Origin: Paulinella micropora
Lineage: Eukaryota > Cercozoa > Imbricatea > Euglyphida
NCBI GenBank assembly: GCA_009731375.1
Contig: BJOX01000187.1
Coordinates: forward strand, 739,924-802,682
Reading direction: 5' to 3'
Length of the DNA: 62,759 nt
Shown here: positions 53,904-62,759 of the stretch, piece after piece
Layout of the letters: each line of letters starts with the position of its first letter
Position numbering within the stretch: position 1 is the stretch's first letter
The notes under the pieces: generated by a model
The model's input: the letters and a program-made list of their open reading frames with translations, nothing else
Told to the model about the DNA's origin: nothing
The model's database searches: none
Position numbers and translations under genes: made by a program

Positions 53904-56900
53904 GTTGTTGGTCCTGACGTCGATGCTAACGTCAATGAGAGGGAGGAGCCACACAGTATTCCTCTCAAAAGAGGAGATACTAGTGGCTGCGACAGCTCGA
54001 GACTATATGGTCCCACAGGCTCTTTGGTAACACTGTATTTTTGTTTTGCTTGCTTGCATCGCGGAAGTTGCTATAATGTCAATCAATGCTTGTTTAGAAC
54101 GTCGACGACGATGTGTCAGATACTGATTCGAATTGCGGTCCTGAATCTATCAATCCTAGATGGCTTCCTACTCTGGTCGACGTGGATAATGAGGAAGGAT
54201 CAAATATTCTATACAACCTGGACGAGTTGATGGAATCTAATGAGCTGCTGTATAACATCATGAGATTGTCACCAGTTCCTTTAAGCCGACCACGCAAGAA
54301 TCCTACACGTCCATACACAATGAAAAGCCGCACCAAAGGGGTCGTAAAATTTCGGAGACCGTACGCGCTTCAGAAACTGTTGGGGATGACCTTCGCCGAC
54401 CTGAATAGGGAAGTAAAGTCTGTGTGCTGTCAAAGGTGGAAGTGTTACGCGTTCATTGACACACGTGATGTTCTACATGCGCGAGCGAAGAATGCTTCAT
54501 CCTCCCTCAGCGAGCTTTACACTTGGACAGCTTCCCAGCTTGAAACTTTTCAAACGAGAAATGGATCGTTTCAATATATGTACCAGACGGAGCCGGTCTG
54601 CAGAGCAGCTTGGCAGCGCATCCACTGCATCGGTGACGCAGTTTTGTCACGAGCACGCAAGCTTCTGGCAAACAATATGAAGGTGTTTGCCAAACAATCA
54701 TCAGCGATTCCTGAGACGGAAGATATGGTAGCAGTTTTGCTTTGTGAAAAATTCATAACGAGTTATCCGGAGATCTGCAGCGATGGTATATGGAGGCTGC
54801 AACAAATGGCTCAGGACGCTGGAGTTCAGCAGTATGTTAAGGACAATTGGAAGGATATGTGTCTCCGGTTCGGTTGCTCTCAACGAGTTAATCCAGATGC
54901 TCCTCTGACAGATGACACTAATATCAACAAAGGTTGGCGCGCGGATTTTCCTAACGTCAAGTTTGTCAGAGGTACTAATAACTATTATAGTATGTATGCA
55001 TTAATATCTCAGACCTTATTATTTCTAATACTATTAATCAATTTACATGTTTATGTTCCAGATGGAGACTTTTCAAAACGTGAGATCTGCACGGAGCTTA
55101 CTGCTCAGCATTCTCAAGGCTTCAAGAGTGAAACGGAAGCTCAGCGATGGCGCAGCCGTATCAATTATCATCATAAAATTCACAGGGCGTGCCGCGTTGC
55201 AAGCATGCAGCGCAAGAAGGGAGCGCCAGCAGACTTCGCTGCGACTGTCATATCCGCAGACATGAAGCCGCCTGTGAAAATCCCATCATGCAGTCGTGCC
55301 GCCAAAGACTTCAAAGGAAAAATGGTCTTTAGACTTTGCGTGGGTATTAATACCTGCTACACGACCGATACACACTTCATTCTCACCTACCTCGAAGGTG
55401 CTGTAGAACACGGTGCGAACAGCAATATTACCATGCTTGCTGCACTGTTACATTGGCGGCTTTGGAATCCTCGCTCTATGCCAGCTTGGAAATTATATCT
55501 TGAGTGGGACGGCGCTGGGGATAACACCGCGTGGGCGATGCTGGGCTTTCTTGGTCTTACTGTCGTGGACAGGGGGATCCGTTTCCAAGTAGAGTCCCAT
55601 CGTAAGCCTCCTGGGCATGGGCATGACGGTGATGATCAGGAATTCCGAGTCATGGACATTGGATGGAAGAGTAACTTCCTAACAACCAACATAGCGCAAG
55701 CTTTATTGAAGCTCATTCTTGCATTCAAGAAGCAGCACAAGACGAGACACGTGCTGGTCGTTCTGGGATGTAATTACGATTGGATGACTCACTTCAGTCC
55801 ATGTATGAACAAAAGCTTCAAGCATTACAACAAGCCTTTAGCCTACCGAATCACCAAGAAGGACCCTGACGCTTTGCCGACTGTAGAAGTCGCTATTTGG
55901 GGAGATGCACAGAATTTTCATGGTGTCCGTGATGATCCAAACGGAGAACTAATTGACTTGTTTGTCGGACGCCCCGGTAACACTACTTCATCAGAAATCT
56001 CCCCACCCCCCCCTTCCCCCCTTTTCCAAACCCGATCACGAATCATCTTTATTGTGCTATGTATGACAGCGACTAACATGCCTCGGAAGCTTCCTGTCGG
56101 CTATTTCGTCAACCCTCGCTTAAAGAAAGATATTCGCTCTTTAGCTACGAAGTACCTAGGGCCGGACGAGCGAGCGCATGTGGAAGAAATGTTAGCAAAA
56201 GGAAACTTAACGAGGGTGGAAGTTGATGGCGAATATTTCGAAGGTGGCCTGCCCGGCCGCCCTGCTCACATGTCCTGTCTTGATGCAAAAGGAAAGGAAT
56301 GGAGAGTCGAATTTCGACTCATTGATGAGCTGCCAGTGAACTGGATGCAGTTACCTCCTGACTCGTGACGCAAGGAAAAAATGGACGCCCTTACTCGTTT
56401 AACACCTGATGAGCTCCTTTCTTTGCCTCGCACGTATTTTGTCAACGATGGACGTCCTCCTGCTCACCCACGATGGCGTGGAGCAAGCAGCTTACTAGCG
56501 AAGAAAAGAAGGAGCAGGACTTGGGCAATGGCCTTTGCAAATGCGTCTGAGCCTTGGCGAAAAGTTTTCACTTTGCTAACATCGTCACATCATAAGGATC
56601 AATTTGCATCGAGCCAGATGATAGTCAGCGAGTTAAAGTCCTGGCTTCGAATGCATGGTGTTTCATCGCAAGACTCCAACCGCAAACAGTTAAAGAAGGA
56701 GCAACTCATTGATCAAGCATGGAATCATTTCCAAGTCTGCGAATGTGGATTAGAGGAGGAAGTCGTGGGAGGTGTTGCGGAACCAGCTTCGTCTGAGAAC
56801 CCGTCCTCTGAGGATTCATCCTCCAGCTCATCATTTGATCATTCATTGTCCGAATCATCGTCTGAGCATCCATCCTCTGATTCAGAGGAAAAAGAAAGTG

Positions 56901-57282
56901 GTATTATCAAATATGTTTCATCAAAATGCATTATATAACTTATATATGCACTGTAGATGAACATGATGGCTCAGACGGAAGTCCCATCATGCGAAGACGC
57001 CAAGCATGCAGTCGGCGCGGACGCCGCCGCGCACATCGGGCAGCGGGTGGACGTGGACGCAAGCGTGCGCGAAATTCAGCGGATTCTAAGCAAGCTCGGC
57101 AATCTCAACGCAGGGGCAGTGAGATGCAAGGAGCGAATCAGCCAGGCCCGAATCCGTGGACTTGCCCATGTTGTTCTTACAAAATCGAAGAAGGTGGAGA
57201 CGTTTGTGACTTATGCAATTGGCCGGTTGCTAGTGATGTTAGTTCCGATGACGATGACCCATTGATTTCGCCTCATCATTGA
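53904..57282 (+). pseudogene. Transposase-like gene of element 2 (DUF7869-type, DDE-like)
   Basis: Multi-exon gene. Exon 53904-54026 follows TATAG; introns are 54027-54098 (72 bp), 54972-55061 (90 bp), 55977-56069 (93 bp) and 56901-56956 (56 bp), all GT-AG. N-terminal region: PTRPYTMKSRTKG, CCQRWKCYAFIDTRDV. Putative catalytic sites: VISADMKPPVKIPS (about 55249), LYLEWDGAGDNTAWAMLGFL (about 55495) and PPGHGHDGDDQEFRVMD (about 55607). These resemble the DUF7869 pattern LQLDN...FLALLV...VGHTHEDID. Then come RLKKDIRSLATKYLG and GLPGRPAHMSCLDAKGKEW. After an in-frame TGA (56366-56368) the homology continues: RTYFVNDGRPPAHPRWRGA, AWNHFQVCECGLEE, an acidic Ser/Glu tail, and a last exon with a basic segment. 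That exon ends in a RanBP2-like finger (WTCPCC, then CDLC, spacing C-x2-C-x10-C-x2-C). One nonsense codon is the only lesion I see. A recently functional transposase is likely. Confidence 0.78.
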
Positions 57283-57476
57283 AGCAACGGCAGCAATGTA
57301 TCGTCCAGACATCGCGTAGTAATAGTATGTATACTAATGTACCCCCCCCCCCCTCTTTCCGCCCTAGTATTACTTACTAGTAGTTCTATATTTTGCGTTT
57401 ATAATTACGTTTGCATGTATTTAAATAGATTTATTGAGAGTTTTATTTGTGGTAGCCACACCTGACATCTTATCCT

Positions 57477-57512
<36 letters not shown>

Positions 57513-57670
57513 CCGGGCCATGAAAGCTTCCCAGTCAACTAGGTACAATCAGCTTGACTTCACGGGCTTCGTTTTCAGCTCATGCTTATCGTTCTTGCTT
57601 GTGTAGTAGCTGGGTTTGAAAGCTCTTGATGACAGCTTTCTAATAATGAACGATGACAGANNNNNNNNNN
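57283..57670. other. Subterminal region of element 2, right; no gene
   Basis: Contains a C run near 57341, the 96-bp inverted block 57382-57477, a C30 run (57479-57508), unique sequence without a left-end match, and a 10-N gap at 57661-57670. Confidence 0.8.
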
Positions 57671-57887
57671 ATTATAAAAATTACAGTGTCAGATCGGTTC
57701 TCACCCATCTCCGGAGATGAAGTTAAAGTGTATTTCAACTAATAAAAACATCTTTAAATACTATTTTAATATGTATTATAATTAGGAAATTAATTCCCCT
57801 TCATTTTCACTCGTTTTGGAAAAGTTCCTATACATCAAGGAAAATTTCGGAAAAGCTGATACCCCCAAGTTGTCCGAATGGTTAGTT
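57671..57887. repeat. Terminal inverted repeat, right end of element 2
   Basis: Reverse complement of 47038-47255, ending AAGTTGTCCGAATGGTTAGT then T. Confidence 0.92.
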
Positions 57888-58316
57888 CTTTCTCCTCCCC
57901 GGCCTCTCCTAGTTTTCAGTGTCAAGTGTAAGACCGTCGAGCTTTAATAAAGAAATTCCTTTTTTGCAATTTCTTGGCGCGCCCCTCCATCCCCCTCCCC
58001 CTTTCCTCTCCCGCTCCCTGTTCTTAGACGGGGGGGGGGGGGGGGGGGAAAAGGAANNNNNNNNNNCCTCTCCCGCTCCCCGTTCTCAGACGGGGAGGAG
58101 GGTGTGGAGACTAAGACAATTCGTGCTCTCCCCTCCCCTCCCCCTCTCCCTCTCCTAATTCTCAGTGTCAAGTGTAAGGCTTTGTCGAGTTTTAATAAAA
58201 AAACTTTTCTTGCACTTTCTTGGCGCCTCCCTCCCCCTGCCCCTTCCCTCTCCCACTCCCTGTTCTCAAATGGGGGTGGGACTAAGACAATTCGTGCTCT
58301 CCTCCTTCCCTGCCTC

Positions 58317-58354
<38 letters not shown>

Positions 58355-58855
58355 TCAGTGCCAAGTGTAAGACCGTCTAGCTTTAATAAAAGTTCTTTTT
58401 CGTGCTCTCGTGGCGCGCCCCTCCCCTCTCTTAGTTGTCAATGTCAAGTGTAAGACTTTGTCGAGCTTAGTTTTACACTTTCTTGGCGCGCCCCCTTCCC
58501 TTTCCCGCTCCCTGCTCTCAGACGGGGGAACGGGGGAGGGCAAAGACAGATCGTGCTTGCCCCTCTCCCTGCCCCTTCCCTCTCCCTCTCTTGGTTCTCA
58601 GTGCCAAGATTAAAACTTTGTCAGGGATTTTTTTAATTAATTTTTTCTTGTACATTCTTAGCGCGCCCCTACCTCCCCCTTCCCTCTCCCACTCCCTGTT
58701 CTCAGATGGGGGACTAAGACAATTCGTGCTCTCCCCCCTCCCCTGCCTCTTCTTCTCTCCCCTCTACTCCCTCTCCACCCCCCTGAGCCCGGGGGGCTCA
58801 AAGAGTAGGGGGCAGAACTGACAAAAAAACTAAGATGTCACTGAGCCCGTGCCGG

Positions 58856-58911
<56 letters not shown>

Positions 58912-59794
58912 CCNNNNNNNNNNNNNNNNNNNNNNNNNNNNNNNNNNNNNNNNNNNNNNNNNNNNNNNNNNNNNNNNNNNNNNNNNNNNNNNNNNNNNNN
59001 NNNNNNNNNNNNNNNNNNNNNNNNNNNNNNNNNNNNNNNNNNNNNNNNNNNNNNNNNNNNNNNNNNNNNNNNNNNNNNNNNNNNNNNNNNNNNNNNNNNN
59101 NNNNNNNNNNNNNNNNNNNNNNNNNNNNNNNNNNNNNNNNNNNNNNNNNNNNNNNNNNNNNNNNNNNNNNNNNNNNNNNNNNNNNNNNNNNNNNNNNNNN
59201 NNNNNNNNNNNNNNNNNNNNNNNNNNNNNNNTCTCTTTCCCCCCCCCCCCCCCCCCCCCCTGCCTCTTCCCTCTGCCTCTCATAGTTCTCAGTGCCAAGG
59301 GTAAGACCGTCGAGCTTTAATTCAGCGTATTCCTTTCTGCACTTTCTTGGCGCGCCCCCTTCCCCCCTCCTTCTCCTAGTTCTCAGTGTCAAGTGTAAGA
59401 CTTTGCCGAGCTTTAATAAAAAAAAAATTACATTTTCTTGGCGCGCCCCCCCCTCCCCCTTCCCTCTCCCGCTCCTGTTCTCAGACGAAGAAACTCAACA
59501 ATTCGTGCTCTTCCCCCTCCCCTGCGCCTTCCCTCTCCCTCTCCTAGTTCTCAGTGCCAATATTGAAACTTTGTCAGGGATTTCTTTTTAATTATTTCTT
59601 TTTTTGTACATTCTTAGCGCGCCCCTGCTCCTCCCCCTTCCCACTGCCACTCCCGATTCTCAGACGGTGGACTAAAACAATTCGTGCTTCCTCCTTCCCT
59701 GCCTCTTCCCTCTCCCGCTCCTAGTTTTCAGTGCCCAAGTGTAAAACCGTCGAGCTTTAATTCAGCGTATTCTTTTTTGCACTTTCTTGGCGCG
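57888..59794 (+). repeat. GGCGCGCC satellite with A-B-C higher-order pattern
   Basis: Nine or more monomers, each with AAGTGTAAGACC-like sequence, usually a TTTAATAAA-like element, CTTTCTTGGCGCGCCCC and a CTCAGACGG segment. Type A (ACCGTCGAGCTTTAAT) is at about 57930, 58370, 59305 and 59745; type B (CTTTGYCGAG) at about 58172, 58453 and 59401; type C (AACTTTGTCAGGG) at about 58614 and 59570. A 10-N gap (58057-58066) and a 318-N gap (58914-59231) beside very long C runs interrupt it. Short proline-rich frames are not genes. Confidence 0.88.
58914..59231. other. Assembly gap (318 N)
   Basis: N run preceded by about 50 C. Confidence 1.
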
Positions 59795-60112
59795 CGAGCA
59801 GAGCACAGACGGCGCCGGCCAGGGTTCTAACATGCTTTTTAATAACAAGGCATGGACCGGATTCTGCGGCAGCCTGAGGGTGCCGGCGCGAAGAAGAAGG
59901 CGTCGGCTAGCCCGACACGCCTGGCTTTTTCAAAAACAAAATGTAGCTTTTTTAATTAAAAAAACAAAAAACAAAATTAAGCAGAAACGTTTTGCACCCT
60001 GTCGAGGTAAAGCCGGTCCAAGGCTTGATCTTCCAGAGGCATCCTGAGGTCGGGGATGCTTTGCAGCAAGGGGGGCAGAAGCCAACCTAGGGGTGGAGTC
60101 GCGGTGCACTCG
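59795..60112. other. No gene; left border of the virus-like segment
   Basis: Directly after a truncated GGCGCGC of the satellite. It contains an imperfect hairpin GGCGTCGG-CTAG-CCCGACACGCC near 59909-59932 followed by an A/T-rich stretch. No coding support. Confidence 0.6.
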
Positions 60113-60943
60113 CTACTGTAAGCCCGCGCCAAAAAGCCGCCCTGCTCGTCGTCGGCGTCGCCTTGTTTGAAAACACGGCGGAAGCGTGCTGAGGAAGCGT
60201 GCTGAGTTAAGCAGAGCTAAAAAGACCTGCTGGCTGCTTAAATATCCTTGCTCACCTTCCTCACCCTTTCTGGCCAAGAAATGACAGCAAAGGTCTATAA
60301 AGGCTTCGCTGGCGTCCAGCAGCTCAGAAGCCAGGAGGTGTTCGACCATTTCTGTGCTGGTTCTGGCGTCAACCCGGTTTTCGCTGTTTGGGTGCAGCGC
60401 AATCGTCAAAACCGTCGTATCATCCTCGGCGTCGCTGTGGGGGTCTGCACCCTCGTCCAAGGCCGCCTTGAATTCTTGTACACGCCCGTGGTTCGCCAGG
60501 TGCCACAGTAAGCTGGCGTTAATCTCGGCTCTCAACGTCTTATCGTACAATCTAAAGTGGTGCTCGAGCCAATCGATTTCCCACTTGTCGTTGAGGGTCT
60601 TGAGTATTGAGCTCTTGCTTCCAAACTTTAGCATGGCTCGCCAAACCAGATTGGTGACAAGGATGTCGGCGATGCACGATGAATAAAACTGCTTCTTGTC
60701 TTCCTCCGAACTCAGCTTTGTGCTTGCTGCATTGAACAATTTCCCTAGGATCCTTGCGCCCCTGTCGTCATTTTGCAGAATCATCGACGCGTTATTGGCA
60801 ACGAGTGTGTTCATCTCCTCGCACTCGTTGCACATCGGGAGGAGTCCGTCGCAGGTGCAGCGCCTCGCGGCACAAAAAGTTATTTTCATAAAGTCCTTTA
60901 TCAAGGACACTACTTTCTTTCCGTCCTCTTTGTTCGTAGCCAT
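60113..60943 (-). CDS. Ankyrin-repeat protein, virus-like context
   Basis: A 276-residue frame with ATG at 60941-60943 and stop TAG; no internal stop or intron. The N-terminal third has a Cys-rich stretch (CAARRCTCDGLLPMCNECEE, about residues 24-43). An ankyrin-type unit follows at about 140-170 (SLLWHLANHGRVQEF, ALDEGADPHS, DDTTVLTIAL), with a second weaker unit (TSTEMVEHLLASELLD) after it. It ends in an Arg-rich tail (QTRRRRRRAGRLFGAG). Ankyrin repeats mediate protein binding and are common in large DNA viruses as well as hosts. It is co-oriented with the coiled-coil gene upstream of it and lies 1 kb from a terminase gene, so a viral origin is likely. The partner is unknown. The start is supported by ATG and by a gap to the previous frame. 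Confidence 0.7.
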   Translation of the reverse strand: MATNKEDGKKVVSLIKDFMKITFCAARRCTCDGLLPMCNECEEMNTLVANNASMILQNDDRGARILGKLFNAASTKLSSEEDKKQFYSSCIADILVTNLVWRAMLKFGSKSSILKTLNDKWEIDWLEHHFRLYDKTLRAEINASLLWHLANHGRVQEFKAALDEGADPHSDAEDDTTVLTIALHPNSENRVDARTSTEMVEHLLASELLDASEAFIDLCCHFLARKGEEGEQGYLSSQQVFLALLNSARFLSTLPPCFQTRRRRRRAGRLFGAGLQ

Positions 60944-61056
60944 GCTGTTTTTATTTTACCTCTGGAAGAATAGTGAAGGGGGGGGGGGGTATTGGAAACA
61001 AAAACAAAATGCACGGGGAGAGGGGGGGGGGGCGCTCCACCCCCCCCCCCCCCCCC

Positions 61057-61066
61057 NNNNNNNNNN
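61057..61066. other. Assembly gap (10 N)
   Basis: Ten N beside C runs, within or just after the 3' part of the coiled-coil gene. Confidence 1.
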
Positions 61067-61874
61067 AAGCGCTGGAAAAGACGTCTTGGCGGGCCCCCGG
61101 TTTTCGTCCCAAGACACTTCGCGGGAGGTCTGCCGATCTCCCCAACCAGCCCCCTGGCGCGGGCTTTGCTGGGGGCCTGGTCGCTGCCTCCATTCTTTGT
61201 TTTAGCTCCTGCTGGCTTTTTTGCCAGCTCGCGCGCAGGGCCCCCTCGCTGGCTTGGTGGGCCTGGCACTGTTTCCTGGAGCGGGGGAGGTCCGCTGCCA
61301 AAGAGTCCTGACGCCGCCGCGCCTCTTCCAGCTTTTGATTCAACAGCTCCTGTGTTGCGCGGTGGGCCGTTCTTTCTGTGGCAAGCAAGGTCTGCACGTT
61401 GCTCAACTGCTGCTGCACCTGCATCCAGGCATCTCGGACCCTAACCACTATTGCCAGAGCCCCCCGGAGCTCTTCCGTCAACCTCTGTTGCATGCGCTTG
61501 GACGCTGCCAGGCGCAATTCGCTGCTCCACTGTCGCAGCTGCAGCAGGGCCTGAAACCGTCTTTTCTCTGCCTCCGAAGAAGAAGCTAGCCCCTTGTCGT
61601 CGTCGTCGTCGGGGGGCTTGACCTCTGTGGCTGAGTGCCTGCCGCACAGGCCTGCTTGGCCATCTTTGGCGGCACGGTACAGGCGCTTCTTGCGGTAGCA
61701 CTTTCTACAAGCAGGCTTCCACGCACACCATTTCCCTTTGCCCACTTTATACCTGGCAACAAGTACCTCTTGGCTGTTTATTTTAAATTGATGCTTGAGG
61801 GTTCCCTTCAAGTTGCGTCTGGCCCCGTGCGCGGGTCCCGCCTCTAAGTCGCTGGTCTTCTTGATGGTACGCAT
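61067..61874 (-). CDS. Cys-motif and coiled-coil protein, 3' end unresolved
   Basis: ATG at 61872-61874 opens about 269 residues to the gap at 61066. Residues about 49-80 hold a potential metal-binding cluster (WCAWKPACRKCYRKK, then LCGRHS: spacing C-x6-C-x2-C, then C-x2-H). After a short acidic run (DDDDD) comes a long helical, Gln/Arg/Leu-rich region (about 105-225; for example LLQLRQWSSELRLAASKRM and LNQKLEEARRRQDSL) with heptad-like spacing, so a coiled coil is expected. The C-terminal part beyond the gap is G/C homopolymer and is not reliable. I recognise no family. It is divergent from the terminase gene, about 100 bp away, so the two may share a promoter region. Confidence 0.6.
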
Positions 61875-61972
61875 GTCTGCCGGGGCGGCGCCTGCGTTCA
61901 GTGCTGGACCTGGCCGAGGACCCCGCGCAGCGTTTGCCAGCCCCGGGCGCGGAAAGCCTTAATTGGGAAAAG

Positions 61973-62759
61973 ATGCAACGCACGTTGGACCAGCTGCAGA
62001 CGTCAGGCGAGCGACGTTCTCTGGACCAGAAGCGCTTTCACAACGCGATGATGGTGTCGTGCGCGAGTTGGTGCTGGGCAGAGAGAACTTCCAGCGAGAG
62101 CGCGGTGCGTTGCTGGAGCAGCTAGGGCGGCAGAGCTTTCCATTTGGTACGCTGATCCTGTGCCCGCGGCGCTGGGGTAAGTCCCCGAGCGTGGCGATGT
62201 TCTGTGCGGCGATGCTGTACTTGTGCCCCCGAATTTGTGTGCTGATTCTGGCGACGCAGCGCAAGGCGGCATCGCTGTTGATGAAGGCCTCGCTGCACTA
62301 CTTTACTCAGCTGCCCGGGGGAGCGGAGCGCATAGCAGAGAATAACTCGATGCGTTTCTTGGTGCGGTCGAGTGATTTTACGGGGACGCGCGCGGAGGCG
62401 CTAAGAACGGGGGCCGTGAGCGGGGTGACGGCCTGTGCGCCAACTGAGAACAGCATACGGGGGGAGAGTGCGAGCCTGGTCTTGATTGACGAGGCGGCGT
62501 TCGTGCCCACGTCGGTGATCAGTGTGTTGGCGCCCCTGCTGATGGTGGAAAGGACGGCCCTGATTTGTATTTCGACGCCCGACGGGGTCGACAACTGGTA
62601 CTCGCGTCTGTTCCAGCGGCCCGCGGCGGAGGCCGGCGGAGGCGAGCACGGCTCGCCGCCGGCGGACCCAGTGGGCGACATGTTCCTGCGCTTCCACGTG
62701 GACCTGCTGTGCAACGAGTGCCGCGAAGCGGGTGTGCAGCCCAGGAACTGCAAGCACAA
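61973..62759 (+). CDS. Terminase large subunit (herpesvirus/mirusvirus-type), partial, frameshifted 5' end
   Basis: Packaging ATPase that drives viral DNA into the capsid. The frame open from about 61990 to the window end carries a Walker A CPRRWGKSPS (about 62160-62190), a Walker B LVLIDEAAF (about 62477-62505) and a coupling motif LICISTPDG (about 62560-62586), then Cys/His residues (LLCNECREAG, NCKH) where herpes-type terminases have a Cys/His cluster. The nuclease domain would lie beyond the window. Upstream, an ATG at 61973-61975 opens a plausible N-terminal part in another frame, and the switch to the ATPase frame must occur near 62040-62065. This is either a frameshift or an intron too short to define. 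The PRRxGKS and DEA forms favour the herpesvirus and mirusvirus group over tailed-phage terminases. That placement is inference from motif form. Confidence 0.75.

Larger units (their letters stand above)
47038..57887. mobile_element. Large DNA transposon, element 2 (10.85 kb)
   Basis: Bounded by terminal inverted repeats of about 217 bp: 47038-47255 and 57671-57887, beginning AACTAATCATTCGGACAA and ending in the complement with one change. A second inverted block of 96 bp lies further in (47455-47550 and 57382-57477), each next to a G or C run. It encodes gene B leftward (47790-51611) and the transposase-like gene rightward (53904-57282). No target-site duplication is evident (left flank CCCTAGT, right flank CTTTCTC). 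It inserted at the border between the gag-like relic and the GGCGCGCC satellite. Confidence 0.88.

Noticed and set aside
47020-57900. Target-site duplication for element 2
   Set aside because: Flanks CCCTAGT and CTTTCTC do not match at any length I tried. The inverted match extends to the tip, so no duplication is claimed.
58798-59392. Proline- or glycine-rich frames across the satellite and the 318-N gap
   Set aside because: They arise from C or G homopolymers and N.

Overview
The window looks like nuclear DNA of a eukaryote with a large, repeat-laden genome. The evidence is short GT-AG introns, AATAAA-type signals, many microsatellites, several transposon classes and assembly gaps. No lineage marker is present, so I do not name the organism; an alga or other protist would fit. 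Almost nothing is a conventional host gene, and the window reads as nested mobile elements with a virus-like segment at the right end. Homopolymer runs of 10 or more G or C occur next to several gaps and frameshifts, so some breaks may be assembly errors.

Left part (1-12284): a truncated LINE-type reverse transcriptase (42-2044), a gap, two interleaved satellite families (2668-5530), about 5 kb of microsatellite-rich DNA with a few exon-like islets, and a frameshifted second reverse transcriptase (11054-11891). Then comes a tandem array of a 2.26-kb unit (12285-45728). It is interrupted by a 7.5-kb non-LTR retrotransposon on the minus strand (16902-24450), whose 1818-residue ORF carries RNase H before the RT domain, and by a DNA transposon of about 13.8 kb (27429-41214). 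The array is followed by a decayed gag-like gene with a zinc knuckle (45870-47043).

The main result is a family of very large DNA transposons present in two diverged copies: element 1 (27429-41214) and element 2 (47038-57887). Both begin with an AACNANNNATTCGGACAA-type terminal repeat. Both carry a rightward transposase-like gene resembling the DUF7869 group, with introns at identical positions. Both also carry a leftward gene of unknown function (here called gene B) whose exons align between copies. The two genes are divergent and separated by long pyrimidine-rich TTC tracts. Each copy has nonsense or frameshift lesions. Element 2 also holds a palindromic cluster of four 154-bp MITE-like units.

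Right part (57888-62759): a satellite with GGCGCGCC sites and an A-B-C higher-order pattern abuts an apparently intronless GC-rich segment. That segment holds an ankyrin-repeat protein, a Cys-motif plus coiled-coil protein, and the start of a terminase large-subunit ATPase of the kind used for genome packaging by herpesviruses and mirusviruses. I read it as the edge of an endogenous viral element.
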